Part shown: one piece after another, positions 17,622-27,155 of the stretch
Layout of the letters: every line of letters starts with the position of its first letter
Position numbering within the stretch: position 1 is the first letter of the stretch
Origin: Brochothrix campestris FSL F6-1037
Lineage (GTDB): Bacteria > Bacillota > Bacilli > Lactobacillales > Listeriaceae
DNA: 56,244 bases
Direction: 5' to 3'
Assembly: GCF_000525915.1 (NCBI RefSeq)
Contig: NZ_AODH01000016.1
Span: 1 to 56,244, forward strand
The notes under the pieces: model-generated
Database searches by the model: none
What the model saw: the letters and a program-made list of their open reading frames with translations, nothing else
What the model was told of the DNA's origin: nothing
Position numbers and translations under genes: made by a program

Positions 17622-17650
17622 TTGACGTACGCGTTCTAACACTTTAGAAT
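17622..17650 (+). promoter_or_regulatory. Sigma-A promoter of ytmP-trmB
   Basis: TTGACG and TAGAAT are separated by exactly 17 bases, a near-consensus vegetative promoter. It would give a leader of about 130 nt before ytmP. Nothing else is recognised in the leader. Confidence 0.75.
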
Positions 17651-17791
17651 AAGAAGTGTATTATAAATATAATGGGTGAACAGTCACTAAAAAATGAGAG
17701 TTTAAAGTAGCAGATATTACCAATGAGAAGAATGGAAAATATTTGTTATAAACCACTCAATTAAATTAATTAGGAAGGAGGCACGACACAG

Positions 17792-18586
17792 ATGACACAT
17801 TATTTAGGACGACAATGGGATGAATTACAACCTGCTGGTGGCGAATCAGGCCAAGCCTATTACGCGACGAATCATGAAGGTAAGTTCTTTTTAAAACGAA
17901 ATTCAACCCCGTTTTTAGCCGTCCTGTCAGCTGAAGGATTTGTGCCTCGTTTAAAATGGACACAAAGATTAGAAAATGGCGATGTCATTACAGCGCAGAA
18001 GTGGGCAAATGGCCAATTGTTGACACATGACGAAATGACGAGTGCACGTGTGATTAATATGATGCGTAGCATTCATACCTCGCGGGCGTTAAACTTATTG
18101 CTCAAAAAAATCGAAACGCATGTGATGTACCCTAAAGACTGGTTAGCTCATGTTAAAGTTGATCTTGAGCAAGACATTAGTCGTCATCCAGATGTACAAC
18201 TAGCACTAAGCTATTTGCGTAACAATCAAGAACGTGTGTCGCGAGCAATGACCGCTGTTGTTTGTCATGGTGATGTCAATCATAATAATTGGTTGTTATC
18301 GGATGAAGATGAGTTGTTCCTTGTCGATTGGGAGGGAGCCGTTTTATCTGATGTTAGTGTGGATTTAAGCATGTTGCTCTATCTTTATATTCCGAAAGAA
18401 AAGTGGAATACTTGGTTGGAAGAATATGGCACCGTGATGACACCCTTATTACAAGTTAAATTAAAATGGTACATGCTCAGCCATATTATTTTAACAATTA
18501 AAACAAAGCATCAAAGTGGGCGACTAAATGAAATGAACAAATGGCTCTTGAAGCTAAATAAAGTTCTAAATGATGAGGAGTTATAG
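17792..18586 (+). CDS. ytmP: Choline/aminoglycoside kinase-like phosphotransferase YtmP
   Basis: The 264-residue protein has the kinase-like fold markers of the APH/choline kinase group: the catalytic loop CHGDVNHNNW (His159-Asp161) and the metal-binding VDWEGA (Asp179). An N-terminal lysine in FFLKR could bind ATP. The substrate is unknown. The order ytmP-trmB with a 3-bp gap is conserved in Bacillales, suggesting a link to tRNA or cell-wall metabolism that remains undefined. AAGGAGG lies upstream with normal spacing. Confidence 0.85.
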   Translation: MTHYLGRQWDELQPAGGESGQAYYATNHEGKFFLKRNSTPFLAVLSAEGFVPRLKWTQRLENGDVITAQKWANGQLLTHDEMTSARVINMMRSIHTSRALNLLLKKIETHVMYPKDWLAHVKVDLEQDISRHPDVQLALSYLRNNQERVSRAMTAVVCHGDVNHNNWLLSDEDELFLVDWEGAVLSDVSVDLSMLLYLYIPKEKWNTWLEEYGTVMTPLLQVKLKWYMLSHIILTIKTKHQSGRLNEMNKWLLKLNKVLNDEEL

Positions 18587-18589
18587 AAA

Positions 18590-19228
18590 ATGCGTTTACG
18601 ACATAAACCGTGGGCTCAAGAGAAATTAGAGTCACATCCAGAATGTGTCATCATGGCACCTGAACAAATGAAAGGCAAATGGGCAGCGTTGTTCGGTAAT
18701 GACAACCCAATCCATATTGAAATTGGTACAGGTAAAGGTCAATTTGTAACCGGAATGGCTGAATTACATCCTGAAATCAACTACATCGGCATCGAAATCC
18801 AAAAAAGTGTCATGATTGATGTTCTTGATAAAATTATTGCGAAAGACTTAAAAAACATCAAACTATTACCAACTGATGGTGCGTTACTGACAGAGTTTTT
18901 TGAACAAGGTGAAATCAGTCAGATTTATTTGAATTTCTCGGATCCGTGGCCAAAAAAACGTCACGAAAAACGCCGTCTAACATCAGAGCCGTTTTTGAAA
19001 TCATACCAAGATGTGTTAGTCCCAGGACAAGAAATCCATTTTAAAACAGATAACCGTGGTTTATTTGAATATTCTTTAATAAGTTTCACAAACTTTGGTT
19101 TAAGTCTCGAGTACGTCAGTCTTGATTTACATGCCTCAGAGATGGAAGGCAATGTTCAAACGGAGTATGAACAAAAATTCTCGGCCAAAGGCCAACCAAT
19201 CTACCGTTGTGAAGTTAAATTCCATTAA
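18590..19228 (+). CDS. trmB: tRNA (guanine-N7-)-methyltransferase TrmB
   Basis: TrmB puts m7G at position 46 of tRNAs using S-adenosylmethionine. The 212-residue protein has the SAM-binding [11 protein letters not shown] and the signature [16 protein letters not shown], followed by a C-terminal segment with FKTDN. It is translationally close to ytmP. Confidence 0.95.
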   Translation: MRLRHKPWAQEKLESHPECVIMAPEQMKGKWAALFGNDNPIHIEIGTGKGQFVTGMAELHPEINYIGIEIQKSVMIDVLDKIIAKDLKNIKLLPTDGALLTEFFEQGEISQIYLNFSDPWPKKRHEKRRLTSEPFLKSYQDVLVPGQEIHFKTDNRGLFEYSLISFTNFGLSLEYVSLDLHASEMEGNVQTEYEQKFSAKGQPIYRCEVKFH

Positions 19229-19274
19229 AAAAACAGGTTGAAGCAGTCATTGGACTACGGCAACCTGTTTTTAT
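19226..19274 (+). terminator. Terminator after trmB
   Basis: AAAACAGGTTG pairs with CAACCTGTTTT around a loop of about 20 bases, with a T run on the right and A run on the left. It overlaps the trmB stop region and may be used from both sides. Confidence 0.85.
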
Positions 19275-19282
19275 GTAGTGCG

Positions 19283-19594
19283 TTATGCGATGGGAAATAA
19301 GTCAATCAGCAAACCTGATTTACTATCGGCAATGAACTCATAACGTTTGGTGAAATCGCTGTTTGAAAAGCCACCACGCAAGACGTCGTAAGCTAGGCCA
19401 AGATGTTGATAGGATTGAGTCTCATAAGAAATCCAAGAATTCTTAATGTCATAGCTATCTTTAAACTGAGCCTTGAGCTGTTGTAACACCTTGTCAGGGT
19501 GAGCCTGTTGTCGCGGTTCAACAATGTAATGGTAAGCAAGGTGTCCAACGGCTAAGCCGGTTAAAACACCCGAAATAAAAGTGATTGGTTTCAT
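19283..19594 (-). CDS. Small membrane-anchored protein, PepSY-like (predicted small secreted protein)
   Basis: From the ATG at 19594 (AGAGAGG upstream) the protein has 103 residues: a hydrophobic N-terminal helix (about 3-22, with GVLTGLAVG) and a C-terminal part with DIKNSWISYETQ and YEFIADSKSGLLIDLF. This pattern resembles the small exported PepSY-like proteins found near pepV/ytmP genes in Bacillales. Function is unknown. The window's neighbours are housekeeping genes, so it is probably a native gene. Confidence 0.65.
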   Translation of the reverse strand: MKPITFISGVLTGLAVGHLAYHYIVEPRQQAHPDKVLQQLKAQFKDSYDIKNSWISYETQSYQHLGLAYDVLRGGFSNSDFTKRYEFIADSKSGLLIDLFPIA

Positions 19595-19756
19595 GCTGTT
19601 TACCTCTCTTTCAACTGGTCTGTTACTTTTCATTATACACTAATGTAAGTATGACGGTGAAAAAAGAGGGGTATAAGTATTTTAAAGAGTTATACTGTAA
19701 TAAGCGTAAAAGTAAGTTATAATAAGTGATGAAGAGTCGAGAGGATGACGAATAAA

Positions 19757-20689
19757 ATGGAAAACTATGGTCAAACGAAATATTTAGGGGTTACGAGAAC
19801 AGTTAAAGTGAAAAATATGGATGAAAAAAATATCTTTGTGACGGACGGTTTTGAAGATATCTATAAAATGCCACGTGAATACTTAAAAGAAAATCAAACA
19901 GTCGAGTTAGACGAAGAATTAGAAGTGTTCATTTTAAATGATACCGATCAAGAAGTCATTGCTTCGGCTATCATTCCTAAAGTACAAATAGATCGCTACA
20001 GCTGGGGTGAAGTTGTCGCAGTCCGTCGTGATTTAGGTGTGTTTGTGAATATTGGTTTACCAAAAGATTTAGTCGTTTCAATGGATGATATGCCACCGTT
20101 GAAACAAATTTGGCCTAAAAAAGGCGACCGTCTCTTGTTAGCGATGCGGGTTGATGATAAAAACCGTCTTTGGGGTGTATTGGCGACAGAAGAAGTCATT
20201 AAAACGATTATAAAAAAAGCGGGCGAAGAACTGAAGAACACTAACATTTCAGGCACGATTTATCGTTTGATTCGCGCGGGTAGTTTCTTATTGACCGACG
20301 ATAATCATCTGGCATACATTCACGAAACAGAACGTGATATTGAACCGCGTTTAGGTGAACATGTTGAAGGTCGTGTCATTGCAGTACGACCTGATGGAAC
20401 GTTAAATATGTCATTACGCAAACGCGCACATGAAGCAATTGGTGAAGATGCAGGAATGATTGAAGCTTACTTAATCCGCATGGATGGTGAAATGCCATAT
20501 ACAGACAAATCATCACCTGATGATATTCGTTCTAAATTCGGGATTAGTAAAGCACAGTTCAAGCGCGCATTGGGTCAATTAATGAAGGCGCGTAAAATTA
20601 CACAAGAAGAAGGTTGGACAAAAATAGTAGCGATGCCAGCGCTTGTTGACACAGAAGAAACTGTCACTAGTGAAGATATCGATGCATAA
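19757..20689 (+). CDS. cvfB: S1 RNA-binding protein CvfB
   Basis: CvfB is an RNA-binding regulator first known as a virulence factor in staphylococci. The 310-residue protein has successive S1-like domains (for example SWGEVVAVRRDLGVFVNIG and the later EHVEGRVIAVRPDGTLNMSL) and a C-terminal winged-helix part with SKAQFKRALGQLMKARKI. The ATG at 19757 is chosen because the AGAGG site abuts the ATG at 19745, leaving no spacing. It is monocistronic with about 160 bp before liaF. Confidence 0.9.
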   Translation: MENYGQTKYLGVTRTVKVKNMDEKNIFVTDGFEDIYKMPREYLKENQTVELDEELEVFILNDTDQEVIASAIIPKVQIDRYSWGEVVAVRRDLGVFVNIGLPKDLVVSMDDMPPLKQIWPKKGDRLLLAMRVDDKNRLWGVLATEEVIKTIIKKAGEELKNTNISGTIYRLIRAGSFLLTDDNHLAYIHETERDIEPRLGEHVEGRVIAVRPDGTLNMSLRKRAHEAIGEDAGMIEAYLIRMDGEMPYTDKSSPDDIRSKFGISKAQFKRALGQLMKARKITQEEGWTKIVAMPALVDTEETVTSEDIDA

Positions 20690-20751
20690 ATAAGACTAAG
20701 GTCGTAGTTTGAATCGACCGTTAGTAGCTCTACAACTGAGAACAAAACAAT

Positions 20752-20796
20752 TATAATAGTGAGAATGAGTATACTTTTCGATAGAACGGTATACTT
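20752..20796 (+). promoter_or_regulatory. Putative lia operon control region with 20-bp-spaced GTATACTT repeats
   Basis: TATAAT at 20752-20757 is a good -10 box. Just downstream GTATACTT occurs at 20769-20776 and again at 20789-20796, exactly 20 bp apart, about two turns of B-DNA. The operon encodes its own response regulator, LiaR, so these could be its sites or a repressor's. This is inference from spacing only. Confidence 0.35.
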
Positions 20797-20853
20797 CTTC
20801 GCTTTTTAATATGTAAAGTAGGTTGTACACTGCTTTATAGAGGAGGTAGCTGA

Positions 20854-21573
20854 ATGAAGAGTAAACAGCATTTATATTCGCGTTTATTGATTGTTTTGTT
20901 AATTACGACGGTCGTTGAACTAATGTTTCATCGCGAATTGCTAATTTTATTAATTGTGGGTCTCATGTTAATGTTTATTATGTATAAACGTAACAAACAG
21001 AAGCGCCCCAATCAGCACAGTGTTTTGTTCTGGCTGGGGGTTGTCTGCATCGTATTAGCGATTGCAGGTACTGTTAGTTTCAGATTGGGCTTGTTAATCG
21101 GCTTAATTTTGTTTGTTAAACATTTATTCGATATCAAGCATACAGCTGATTTAATTAATGTGCAGTTGCAGGAGCCAAATCGCACAAGAGAAACAAAACG
21201 ATTGGCCAAAAATAAACTAATCGGTGACTATCATTATGGCGATACACCGTTCGAATGGGATAATATTAACATTCAATTTGGTATCGGAAACGTTATAATC
21301 GATTTAGGAAACACTGTCTTGCCACCAGGAGAAAACATCGCGATGATTCGTGGTCTGGTTGGAGATATGCGCATTGTTGTGCCAATTGACGTTGGTATCG
21401 CCCTCGATTATTCCGCTTTTTCGGGACAACTCAACTATCAAGAAAGTGAGACAGCCACGGTGCTACGACAAGAAAACCTTGTACATTATTCCGATAATTA
21501 TGAAGAAGCAACCTATAAAATAAAGTTGGTTGTATCCGTCATTATTGGTGAACTCGAGGTGATGCACGTATGA
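20854..21573 (+). CDS. liaF: Envelope stress sensor-inhibitor LiaF
   Basis: LiaF is a membrane protein that holds the LiaS kinase inactive until the envelope is disturbed by bacitracin, daptomycin and similar agents. The 239-residue protein has four hydrophobic segments in the first about 90 residues and a C-terminal cell-wall-active-antibiotics-response domain (about 115-239, with KNKLIGDYHYG and VGDMRIVVP). A strong GAGGAGG precedes the ATG. It overlaps liaS by four bases, so expression is coupled. Confidence 0.93.
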   Translation: MKSKQHLYSRLLIVLLITTVVELMFHRELLILLIVGLMLMFIMYKRNKQKRPNQHSVLFWLGVVCIVLAIAGTVSFRLGLLIGLILFVKHLFDIKHTADLINVQLQEPNRTRETKRLAKNKLIGDYHYGDTPFEWDNINIQFGIGNVIIDLGNTVLPPGENIAMIRGLVGDMRIVVPIDVGIALDYSAFSGQLNYQESETATVLRQENLVHYSDNYEEATYKIKLVVSVIIGELEVMHV

Positions 21574-22631
21574 GTCTTTTTAAATGGGGTGTGATTACCG
21601 GACCGCTCCTCACTTTTATACTAACGTTGGTCGTAATAATCGGTGTTATAATGGAAACATCGTTAACGTTTAAACAACTTTTTTGGACAGGTGGCTATGC
21701 AGGTATACCTGTCGGAGTCATTTTTCTAACGATTGCTCTAATAGTTGGTGGCGTGCTTGGCGGTGTTTTGTCGGTAAACTTACGTAAACAGCTCGATACC
21801 GTCAATCGTCAAATGCGCGTTACTCGAACATTACCAGAGTCGATTCAATCAACGGGTGTCAAAGAATTCAAAGAAATCACGTTGATGAAACGTGCAGTCA
21901 TTGATTTGCAAACACGCTATCAACAACAGGTAATTGCGTCACAACAACTGAGCGAGCAAACAAAGGGAAGCATCTCGACGCAAACAAAAGAAGATATTTT
22001 GATGAATGAGCGACAACGGCTCGCACGTGAGTTACATGATTCGGTCAGCCAACAATTATTCGCGGCGACGATGATGCTCTCGGCTGTAAATGAAACGGTC
22101 GATGAAACAGCCTTGCCACCAGTTATCGTCAACCAACTTCATCTCATTGAAAAAACAATCAACGAATCACAATCAGAAATGCGAGCGTTATTATTGCATC
22201 TGAGACCTGTGTTACTTGAAGGGAAATCCTTGCAACAGGGGATTGAAGGTTTACTACGTGAATTGCAATCGAAGGTGCCACTTAAAATGACTTGGAAGAT
22301 AGATCCAATCGTTTTTCCAACGGCGCTAGAGAATCATTTGTTTCGCGTAGTCCAAGAATTGATTAGTAATACGATGAGACATGCAAAGGCGCACCATCTC
22401 AATGTGTATTTTAAGCAGGTGCAAAAGATTGCCATTTTAAGAGTGGTGGATGACGGTAAAGGCTTTGAAGTGACTGCTTTTAATGCGAACCCAGGCTCAT
22501 ATGGCTTGCAAAATGTGCAAGAACGGATCAATGAAATAGGTGGTTCTTTAAAAATAATTAGCTTTCCAAAACAAGGTACGAGTGTTGAAATAAAAATCCC
22601 AATCGTAGAAGAAGGTGAAGCAGATGATTAG
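21570..22631 (+). CDS. liaS: Sensor histidine kinase LiaS (VraS-type)
   Basis: The 353-residue kinase has two N-terminal membrane helices (about 10-28 and 45-68) with a very short outside loop, fitting an intramembrane-sensing kinase. The HisKA_3 box [16 protein letters not shown] contains the phosphorylated His156, and the ATPase domain has [14 protein letters not shown] and [12 protein letters not shown]. It phosphorylates LiaR. It overlaps both neighbours by a few bases. Confidence 0.95.
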   Translation: MSLFKWGVITGPLLTFILTLVVIIGVIMETSLTFKQLFWTGGYAGIPVGVIFLTIALIVGGVLGGVLSVNLRKQLDTVNRQMRVTRTLPESIQSTGVKEFKEITLMKRAVIDLQTRYQQQVIASQQLSEQTKGSISTQTKEDILMNERQRLARELHDSVSQQLFAATMMLSAVNETVDETALPPVIVNQLHLIEKTINESQSEMRALLLHLRPVLLEGKSLQQGIEGLLRELQSKVPLKMTWKIDPIVFPTALENHLFRVVQELISNTMRHAKAHHLNVYFKQVQKIAILRVVDDGKGFEVTAFNANPGSYGLQNVQERINEIGGSLKIISFPKQGTSVEIKIPIVEEGEADD

Positions 22632-23256
22632 TGTGTTATTAGTAGATGATCATGAAATGGTTCGTCTCGGTGTATCTTCCTATTTGGCTGTTCAAGCAGA
22701 TATTGAAGTGGTCGGAGAAGCCGAAAATGGTCAAATTGGTGTTGAAAAAGCATTGGCTTTGCGACCAGATATCATTTTGATGGATTTAGTAATGGATGAG
22801 ATGGATGGCATTGAAGCCACGCGTGCCATTATGTCTGCTTGGCCGGAAGCAAAAATTATTATTGTCACCAGCTTTATTGATGACGAGAAAGTCTATCCAG
22901 CCTTAGAGGCGGGGGCAAAATCATACATGCTCAAAACATCAGCAGCACGTGAGATTGCGAGTGCGATTAGGATGACGTATAAGGGCGATTCAGTGCTGGA
23001 GCCAGAAGTAACAGGCAAGATGATGAAACGTCTCACACGCCCGCAAGAAACGCCGTTACATGAAGAGTTAACGAAGCGTGAACGTGAAATATTGTTCTTA
23101 ATTACAAAAGGGCGTTCGAATCAAGAAATTGCCGATGAACTGTTCATTACCTTAAAGACGGTTAAAACACATGTAAGTAATATTTTATCGAAGCTTGATG
23201 TATCCGATCGCACCCAAGCGGTCATTTATGCGTTTAAACATCAACTCGTCGAATAG
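22624..23256 (+). CDS. liaR: Response regulator LiaR (NarL/FixJ family)
   Basis: The 210-residue regulator has a receiver domain with DD at 8-9, phospho-acceptor Asp54 ([12 protein letters not shown]), the usual Thr/Ser (VTS) and Lys (MLKTS), then a LuxR-type HTH at about 147-205 ([26 protein letters not shown]). The ATG at 22624 lies eight bases inside liaS. It is the output of the LiaFS system. Confidence 0.95.
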   Translation: MISVLLVDDHEMVRLGVSSYLAVQADIEVVGEAENGQIGVEKALALRPDIILMDLVMDEMDGIEATRAIMSAWPEAKIIIVTSFIDDEKVYPALEAGAKSYMLKTSAAREIASAIRMTYKGDSVLEPEVTGKMMKRLTRPQETPLHEELTKREREILFLITKGRSNQEIADELFITLKTVKTHVSNILSKLDVSDRTQAVIYAFKHQLVE

Positions 23257-23271
23257 AGAGGGGCAAGAAAA

Positions 23272-23949
23272 GTGGTAAAATACCGTGAAGAAGATGAAAA
23301 CTATGCCATCATTGGTCTCGGTCGTTTTGGAGGCAGTATTTGTGAAACATTAATCGATTTAGGTAAAGAAGTATTGGCGATTGATATTAATGAAGAACGG
23401 GTCAACGTTTATGCAAACATTGCCACCCATGCGGTTGTTGGTAACTCAATGGATGAAAATGTTCTGAATAACCTTGGCATTCGCAACTTTGATCATGTTG
23501 TGGTCGCGATTGGTGAAGATGTTGAGGCGAGTATTTTAATCACCTTGCTCCTGAAAGAAATGGGTGTCAAACATGTCACGGTTAAGGCCCAAAACGAAAG
23601 TCATGGGAAGGTGCTTTCTAAAATTGGTGCCGATCGTATTGTATTCCCTGAACGTGACATGGGTCGACGAATTGCTCATTATATTGCGTCTCGTAATGTG
23701 ATTGATTACTTAGAACTGAGCCATGAATATAGTTTAGTTGAATTGTCAGTGCAAAATACACGCTTTAAAGAACGCTCGTTAATCGAGTTAAAAGTCCGTT
23801 CTGAGTACGGCTTAAATGTGGTTGCAATTCGACGTGCTGGCGTGATGATGGTCAATCCAGCACCAACAGAACTCATTAAGGTCAATGATACCTTAATGGT
23901 TATTGGTGCCGATACTGACATTGAGCGTCTCAAAGAAAAACTAGAATAA
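23272..23949 (+). CDS. ktrC: K+ uptake gating protein KtrC (RCK domain, TrkA family)
   Basis: The 225-residue protein has an RCK N-domain with the Rossmann GLGRFGG (15-21) and acidic residues of strand 2 (AIDINEE), then a TrkA-C domain from about 140. RCK rings bind ATP/ADP or c-di-AMP and gate the KtrB/KtrD membrane channel, which is not in this window. The start is GTG with AGAGGGG upstream. In Listeria this gene also follows liaR, and in Bacillus ktrC lies by rnjA. Confidence 0.88.
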   Translation: MVKYREEDENYAIIGLGRFGGSICETLIDLGKEVLAIDINEERVNVYANIATHAVVGNSMDENVLNNLGIRNFDHVVVAIGEDVEASILITLLLKEMGVKHVTVKAQNESHGKVLSKIGADRIVFPERDMGRRIAHYIASRNVIDYLELSHEYSLVELSVQNTRFKERSLIELKVRSEYGLNVVAIRRAGVMMVNPAPTELIKVNDTLMVIGADTDIERLKEKLE

Positions 23950-23950
23950 A

Positions 23951-23993
23951 GACAGGCGTTTAGCTCCGAGATAAGGAGCTGAACGCCTGTTTT
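23951..23993 (+). terminator. Bidirectional terminator between ktrC and the ABC transporter genes
   Basis: ACAGGCGTTTAGCTCC and GGAGCTGAACGCCTGT form a long stem with one mismatch and a loop of seven bases, followed by TTTTA. On the minus strand it is preceded by GACTTTGTCTCC (23999-24010), the motif described in findings. Confidence 0.9.
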
Positions 23994-24063
23994 AGATTGG
24001 AGACAAAGTCCAAACAGACCCTTTGTTTAAGAAAGGCTAAGACTGTCTAGAAATGTTGTTTTG

Positions 24064-24795
24064 TTATGAAAAAGCAGCGAGGAATTGTTTCGTACGCTCG
24101 TGTTGTGGATGATCAAAAAAAGCGGCTGTCGTATTGTGTTCGACAATTTGTCCATCAGCCATCAACACGACTCGGTCAGACACGTCACGGGCAAAGGCCA
24201 ATTCATGGGTAACGATGATGGCGGTGATTTTTTGTTTGACAACTGACTGGATAACATGTAATACCTCCGTTACCAATTCGGGATCAAGTGCCGACGTCGG
24301 TTCATCGAATAAGATGACGTTCGGCTTGATTGCTAAAGCACGTGCAATGGCAATCCGTTGTTTTTGCCCACCTGATAATTGGTGAGGATACAGCTTTGCT
24401 TTATCACGTAAACCAACGTCGTTAAGCAATTCTAAAGCGCGCTGTGTGGCGGTGGCTTTTGACCAGCGATAGACGGTGACTAACGCTTCCGTTACATTGG
24501 CTTCGACTGTCAGATTGGCAAATAAATTGTAGTTTTGAAATACCATCGCCGACTGTCTGCGAATAGTCAGTCGTGTTTTTTTTGAAAGTTTTGGTGCTTG
24601 ATAAAAGGCCTCTCCAATCGTGACCGAGCCTTCATCAGGGGTAACGAGGAGGTTTAAACAGTTGAGCAAGGTTGATTTACCGGAACCACTCGGCCCGATA
24701 ATTGTAACTGTTTCACCAGTGGCAATAGTTAAATCGATATTGTGTAAGACAGTCGTGTCGCCAAACGTTTTAGTGAGCCTCTCAATTTTAATCAT
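24064..24795 (-). CDS. Polar amino-acid ABC transporter ATP-binding protein (cystine-type)
   Basis: The 243-residue ATPase has Walker A GPSGSGKST, Q-loop VFQNYNLF, signature LSGGQKQRIAIARAL, Walker B VILFDEPTSALD and the switch His in VTHELAFA. It powers the permease and binding protein encoded upstream. The set resembles L-cystine importers such as TcyABC. It starts at 24795, overlapping the permease stop (24788) by eight bases, so it is the last gene of the operon. Confidence 0.92.
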   Translation of the reverse strand: MIKIERLTKTFGDTTVLHNIDLTIATGETVTIIGPSGSGKSTLLNCLNLLVTPDEGSVTIGEAFYQAPKLSKKTRLTIRRQSAMVFQNYNLFANLTVEANVTEALVTVYRWSKATATQRALELLNDVGLRDKAKLYPHQLSGGQKQRIAIARALAIKPNVILFDEPTSALDPELVTEVLHVIQSVVKQKITAIIVTHELAFARDVSDRVVLMADGQIVEHNTTAAFFDHPQHERTKQFLAAFS

Positions 24796-25506
24796 AACGT
24801 AGCCCTCCTGTTTGTTTAGTCAAGCGCTGTTCAAGTATGACACTTACCAGTTCAAGAATGGAACATAAGGCCCAATAAATAAGTGCGGCGACGATATAAA
24901 CTTCGAAAAATTGTGATGTTCGACCGGCAATCATCTTCGCTTCGCCTAATATTTCAGGAACCGACGCAGCAAAAGCTAGTGAAGTATCCTTTAAGAGAAT
25001 AATGAAATGATTGAAGAGATTAGGAATGCCAATGCGTAGCGCTTGTGGTAAAATGACACGTCGTAATGCTTGTGTGGTGGTCATACCGACTGAATAACAA
25101 GCGGCTAATTGACCGTTGTCAACGGCTAGAATCGCAGAGCGAATGTTTCTGATAAGTAAGCACCAGCATTAAGGGTAAAGGCAACGTAGATAAAATAGAT
25201 CGCAGGAATAAATGAAATATCCCAAGTAAAGGCATAGGTTTCGTTGAGTGTACGAATGACTAAGGGAAGGCCATAATAAGCTAAAAAGATTTGCACCAGT
25301 AAGGGCGTTCCACGCATAAAGGACACAAACAAAATGGCTAATTGCTTCAGGACAGGTACGTTATAGAGTCGGATTAAGGCAATTAATAGTGCCAGTATCA
25401 AACCGAAACCAAAGGCAATACATGCGATAGCGAGTGAAACGGGCACACCTTTTAAAATGGTGGGTAAGGAAGCAAGCATATAATCAAAGTCTAAGAGTTC
25501 GCGCAT
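24788..25506 (-). pseudogene. Polar amino-acid ABC transporter permease, frameshifted
   Basis: Two pieces join into one HisM-type permease of about 239 residues. The N-terminal part (25506 to about 25150) carries the first membrane helices and FMRGTPLLVQIFLAYYGLP. The C-terminal part has the coupling-helix motif (VGMTTTQALRRVILPQALR). Near 25144-25149 the minus strand reads GAAACATTCGC where GAAAACATTCGC would keep frame (SENIRSAILAVDNGQ), so one base is missing in a short A run. This is the least homopolymer-like of the lesions, so a true mutation is possible. It lies between the binding protein and ATPase genes. Confidence 0.85.
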
Positions 25507-25524
25507 AACAGGTCCTTTCTGATG

Positions 25525-26332
25525 CTAGTTTGTATAATCTTCATCAAACCATTTCGTTGATAATTTGGCTAAACTACCCTCTTCTTTTAAGCTCGTAAGT
25601 GCGGCATCAATTTTTTTCATCAGCGCTTTACCAGGCTTATCTTTGGTTGCGATAAAGTAGGTCGGGTCTGAGGCAATAATGTTACCTACTGCTTTAATAT
25701 GTAATTTTTGGATAGCAGCCTTATTTTTTGCCATAATCGGATCATTGACAGTGGCATCAAGTCGGCCATTTTCAATATCTTCAAGAATAGTCGTAATGTC
25801 TTGCTCGTAGTAGTTAATTTTAAGAATATTTCCATTGGCCTTGTTCCAGTCTTCAACAATACGTGTAAATGAATCGCCGACTGTTAATCCAATTTTCTTC
25901 CCTTTTAAATCCGCCAATGTTGTAATAGATGTTTGGTTATCGGCTTTAACGATAATTTGGGAAACACTCTTAAAATAGGGTGTCTCTGATAAGGTGTAAT
26001 GCTTAAGACGGTCAGGATTCGAAGTGATTTGATTAGCGAGCAGCTGGAATTTATTGGCGTCTAAACCGACAAATAAGCTGTCCCATGGACCAGCGACAAA
26101 CTCAAATGCAAGTGAAGGGTCCTTCTTTTCAACGAGTCGTAGTACTTCGAGGTCGTACCCAGTCAGTTGACCGGCTTCATCTTCATATGAAAAAGGGTTA
26201 TACGTTCCCATCGTACCGACTTTAATCGTGTCTGTCTTTGGTGCTGTTGAATCAGCCGTGTTAGTGCCACAGGCGCTTAAAAGGAGTAAACTTAATAGTG
26301 TCAAACCGATAACGCTTTTTTTTTAAGGTCAT
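25525..26332 (-). CDS. Amino-acid (cystine-type) ABC transporter substrate-binding lipoprotein, frameshift in signal peptide
   Basis: The mature protein is a periplasmic-binding type II lipoprotein: lipobox LLSACG, then VGTMGTYNPFSYED and GYDLEVL near the start, and TYFIATKDK and a TKWFDEDY ending as in TcyA-like proteins. ATG at 26332 with AGGAGG seven to eight bases upstream encodes MTLKK, but a nine-base run (26316-26324) puts this out of frame with the rest. With eight bases it reads MTLKKSVIGLTLLSLLLLSA, a proper signal peptide. It would capture the substrate outside the membrane. Confidence 0.85.
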
Positions 26333-26344
26333 GATAATGTCCTC

Positions 26345-27151
26345 CTATTGGGTGAGTAATCCGGCATCTAAGACGTATTGCGATCCTGTAATAAAGCGTG
26401 CTTTATCACTGGCTAAAAAGAGCACCGAGTGGACAATATCTTCAATTTCAACCCATGGAACGGGTTGAAGGTTCCCGGCTGAACGCTCTGCAATTTCAAT
26501 GGCTGTGGCATTTTCCATTTCAGCAAGTCCGTCGTTCATCGGTGTATTGACTCCGGTCGGATGAAGGGTCAACACGCGGATATGATGGGGGGCAAGTTCA
26601 ATCGCCTGCGATTTTGCCAGCCCGACAAGCCCGTGTTTTGAAGCAGCGTAATGTGAAATTCGGTTCATTCCACGTAAGCCTGCGACAGACGAATTATAGA
26701 TGATGACACCGCTATTTTGTGCAATCATCTGTGGAATAATTGCTTTGGAAACGAGCCAACCCCCTTTAAGGTTAATGTCAATCATCGCATCCCATTCAGA
26801 TTCAGTCAGCTCGTATGAGAGACCGTAAGCGCAGATGCCAGCGTTACTAAAGAGAACATCGATTTTCCCGAAGGTTTCTATGCCTTTAGCGACGGCATAA
26901 TTGACGTCATCCACCTGCCGAACATCACCGGCGAAAATGGCGATGCGGGCACCTAAGGATTCGACGTCACTTTTAAGTTGTTCTAAATCATCATTCGACG
27001 AGCGGTTGTAAGCAGGGTAGTCAATCTTTTCGCCAAGATCGAAGGCGATGATATTGGCACCTTCCTTCGCAAACGCGAGGGCGACACCACGTCCTTGACC
27101 TTTGGCGGCCCCTGTAATAAAGACGGTTTTATTAGCATATGTGTTTGTCAT
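26345..27151 (-). CDS. Short-chain dehydrogenase/reductase (SDR, carveol-dehydrogenase-like)
   Basis: The 268-residue protein has the classical SDR features TGAAKGQGRG (cofactor loop), SNAGI, catalytic Ser in YNSSVAG and YAASK. The extended insertion after the cofactor loop (FDLGEKIDYPAYNRSS) and the TGVNTPM segment resemble the SDRs related to carveol and mycofactocin-type dehydrogenases. Asp in AFDLG suggests NAD rather than NADP. The ATG at 27151 has AAAGAGG upstream. It starts 4 bp after the AhpD-like gene and ends 12 bp before the binding protein, so it is part of the transporter operon. Substrate unknown. Confidence 0.85.
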   Translation of the reverse strand: MTNTYANKTVFITGAAKGQGRGVALAFAKEGANIIAFDLGEKIDYPAYNRSSNDDLEQLKSDVESLGARIAIFAGDVRQVDDVNYAVAKGIETFGKIDVLFSNAGICAYGLSYELTESEWDAMIDINLKGGWLVSKAIIPQMIAQNSGVIIYNSSVAGLRGMNRISHYAASKHGLVGLAKSQAIELAPHHIRVLTLHPTGVNTPMNDGLAEMENATAIEIAERSAGNLQPVPWVEIEDIVHSVLFLASDKARFITGSQYVLDAGLLTQ

Positions 27152-27155
27152 TGTA

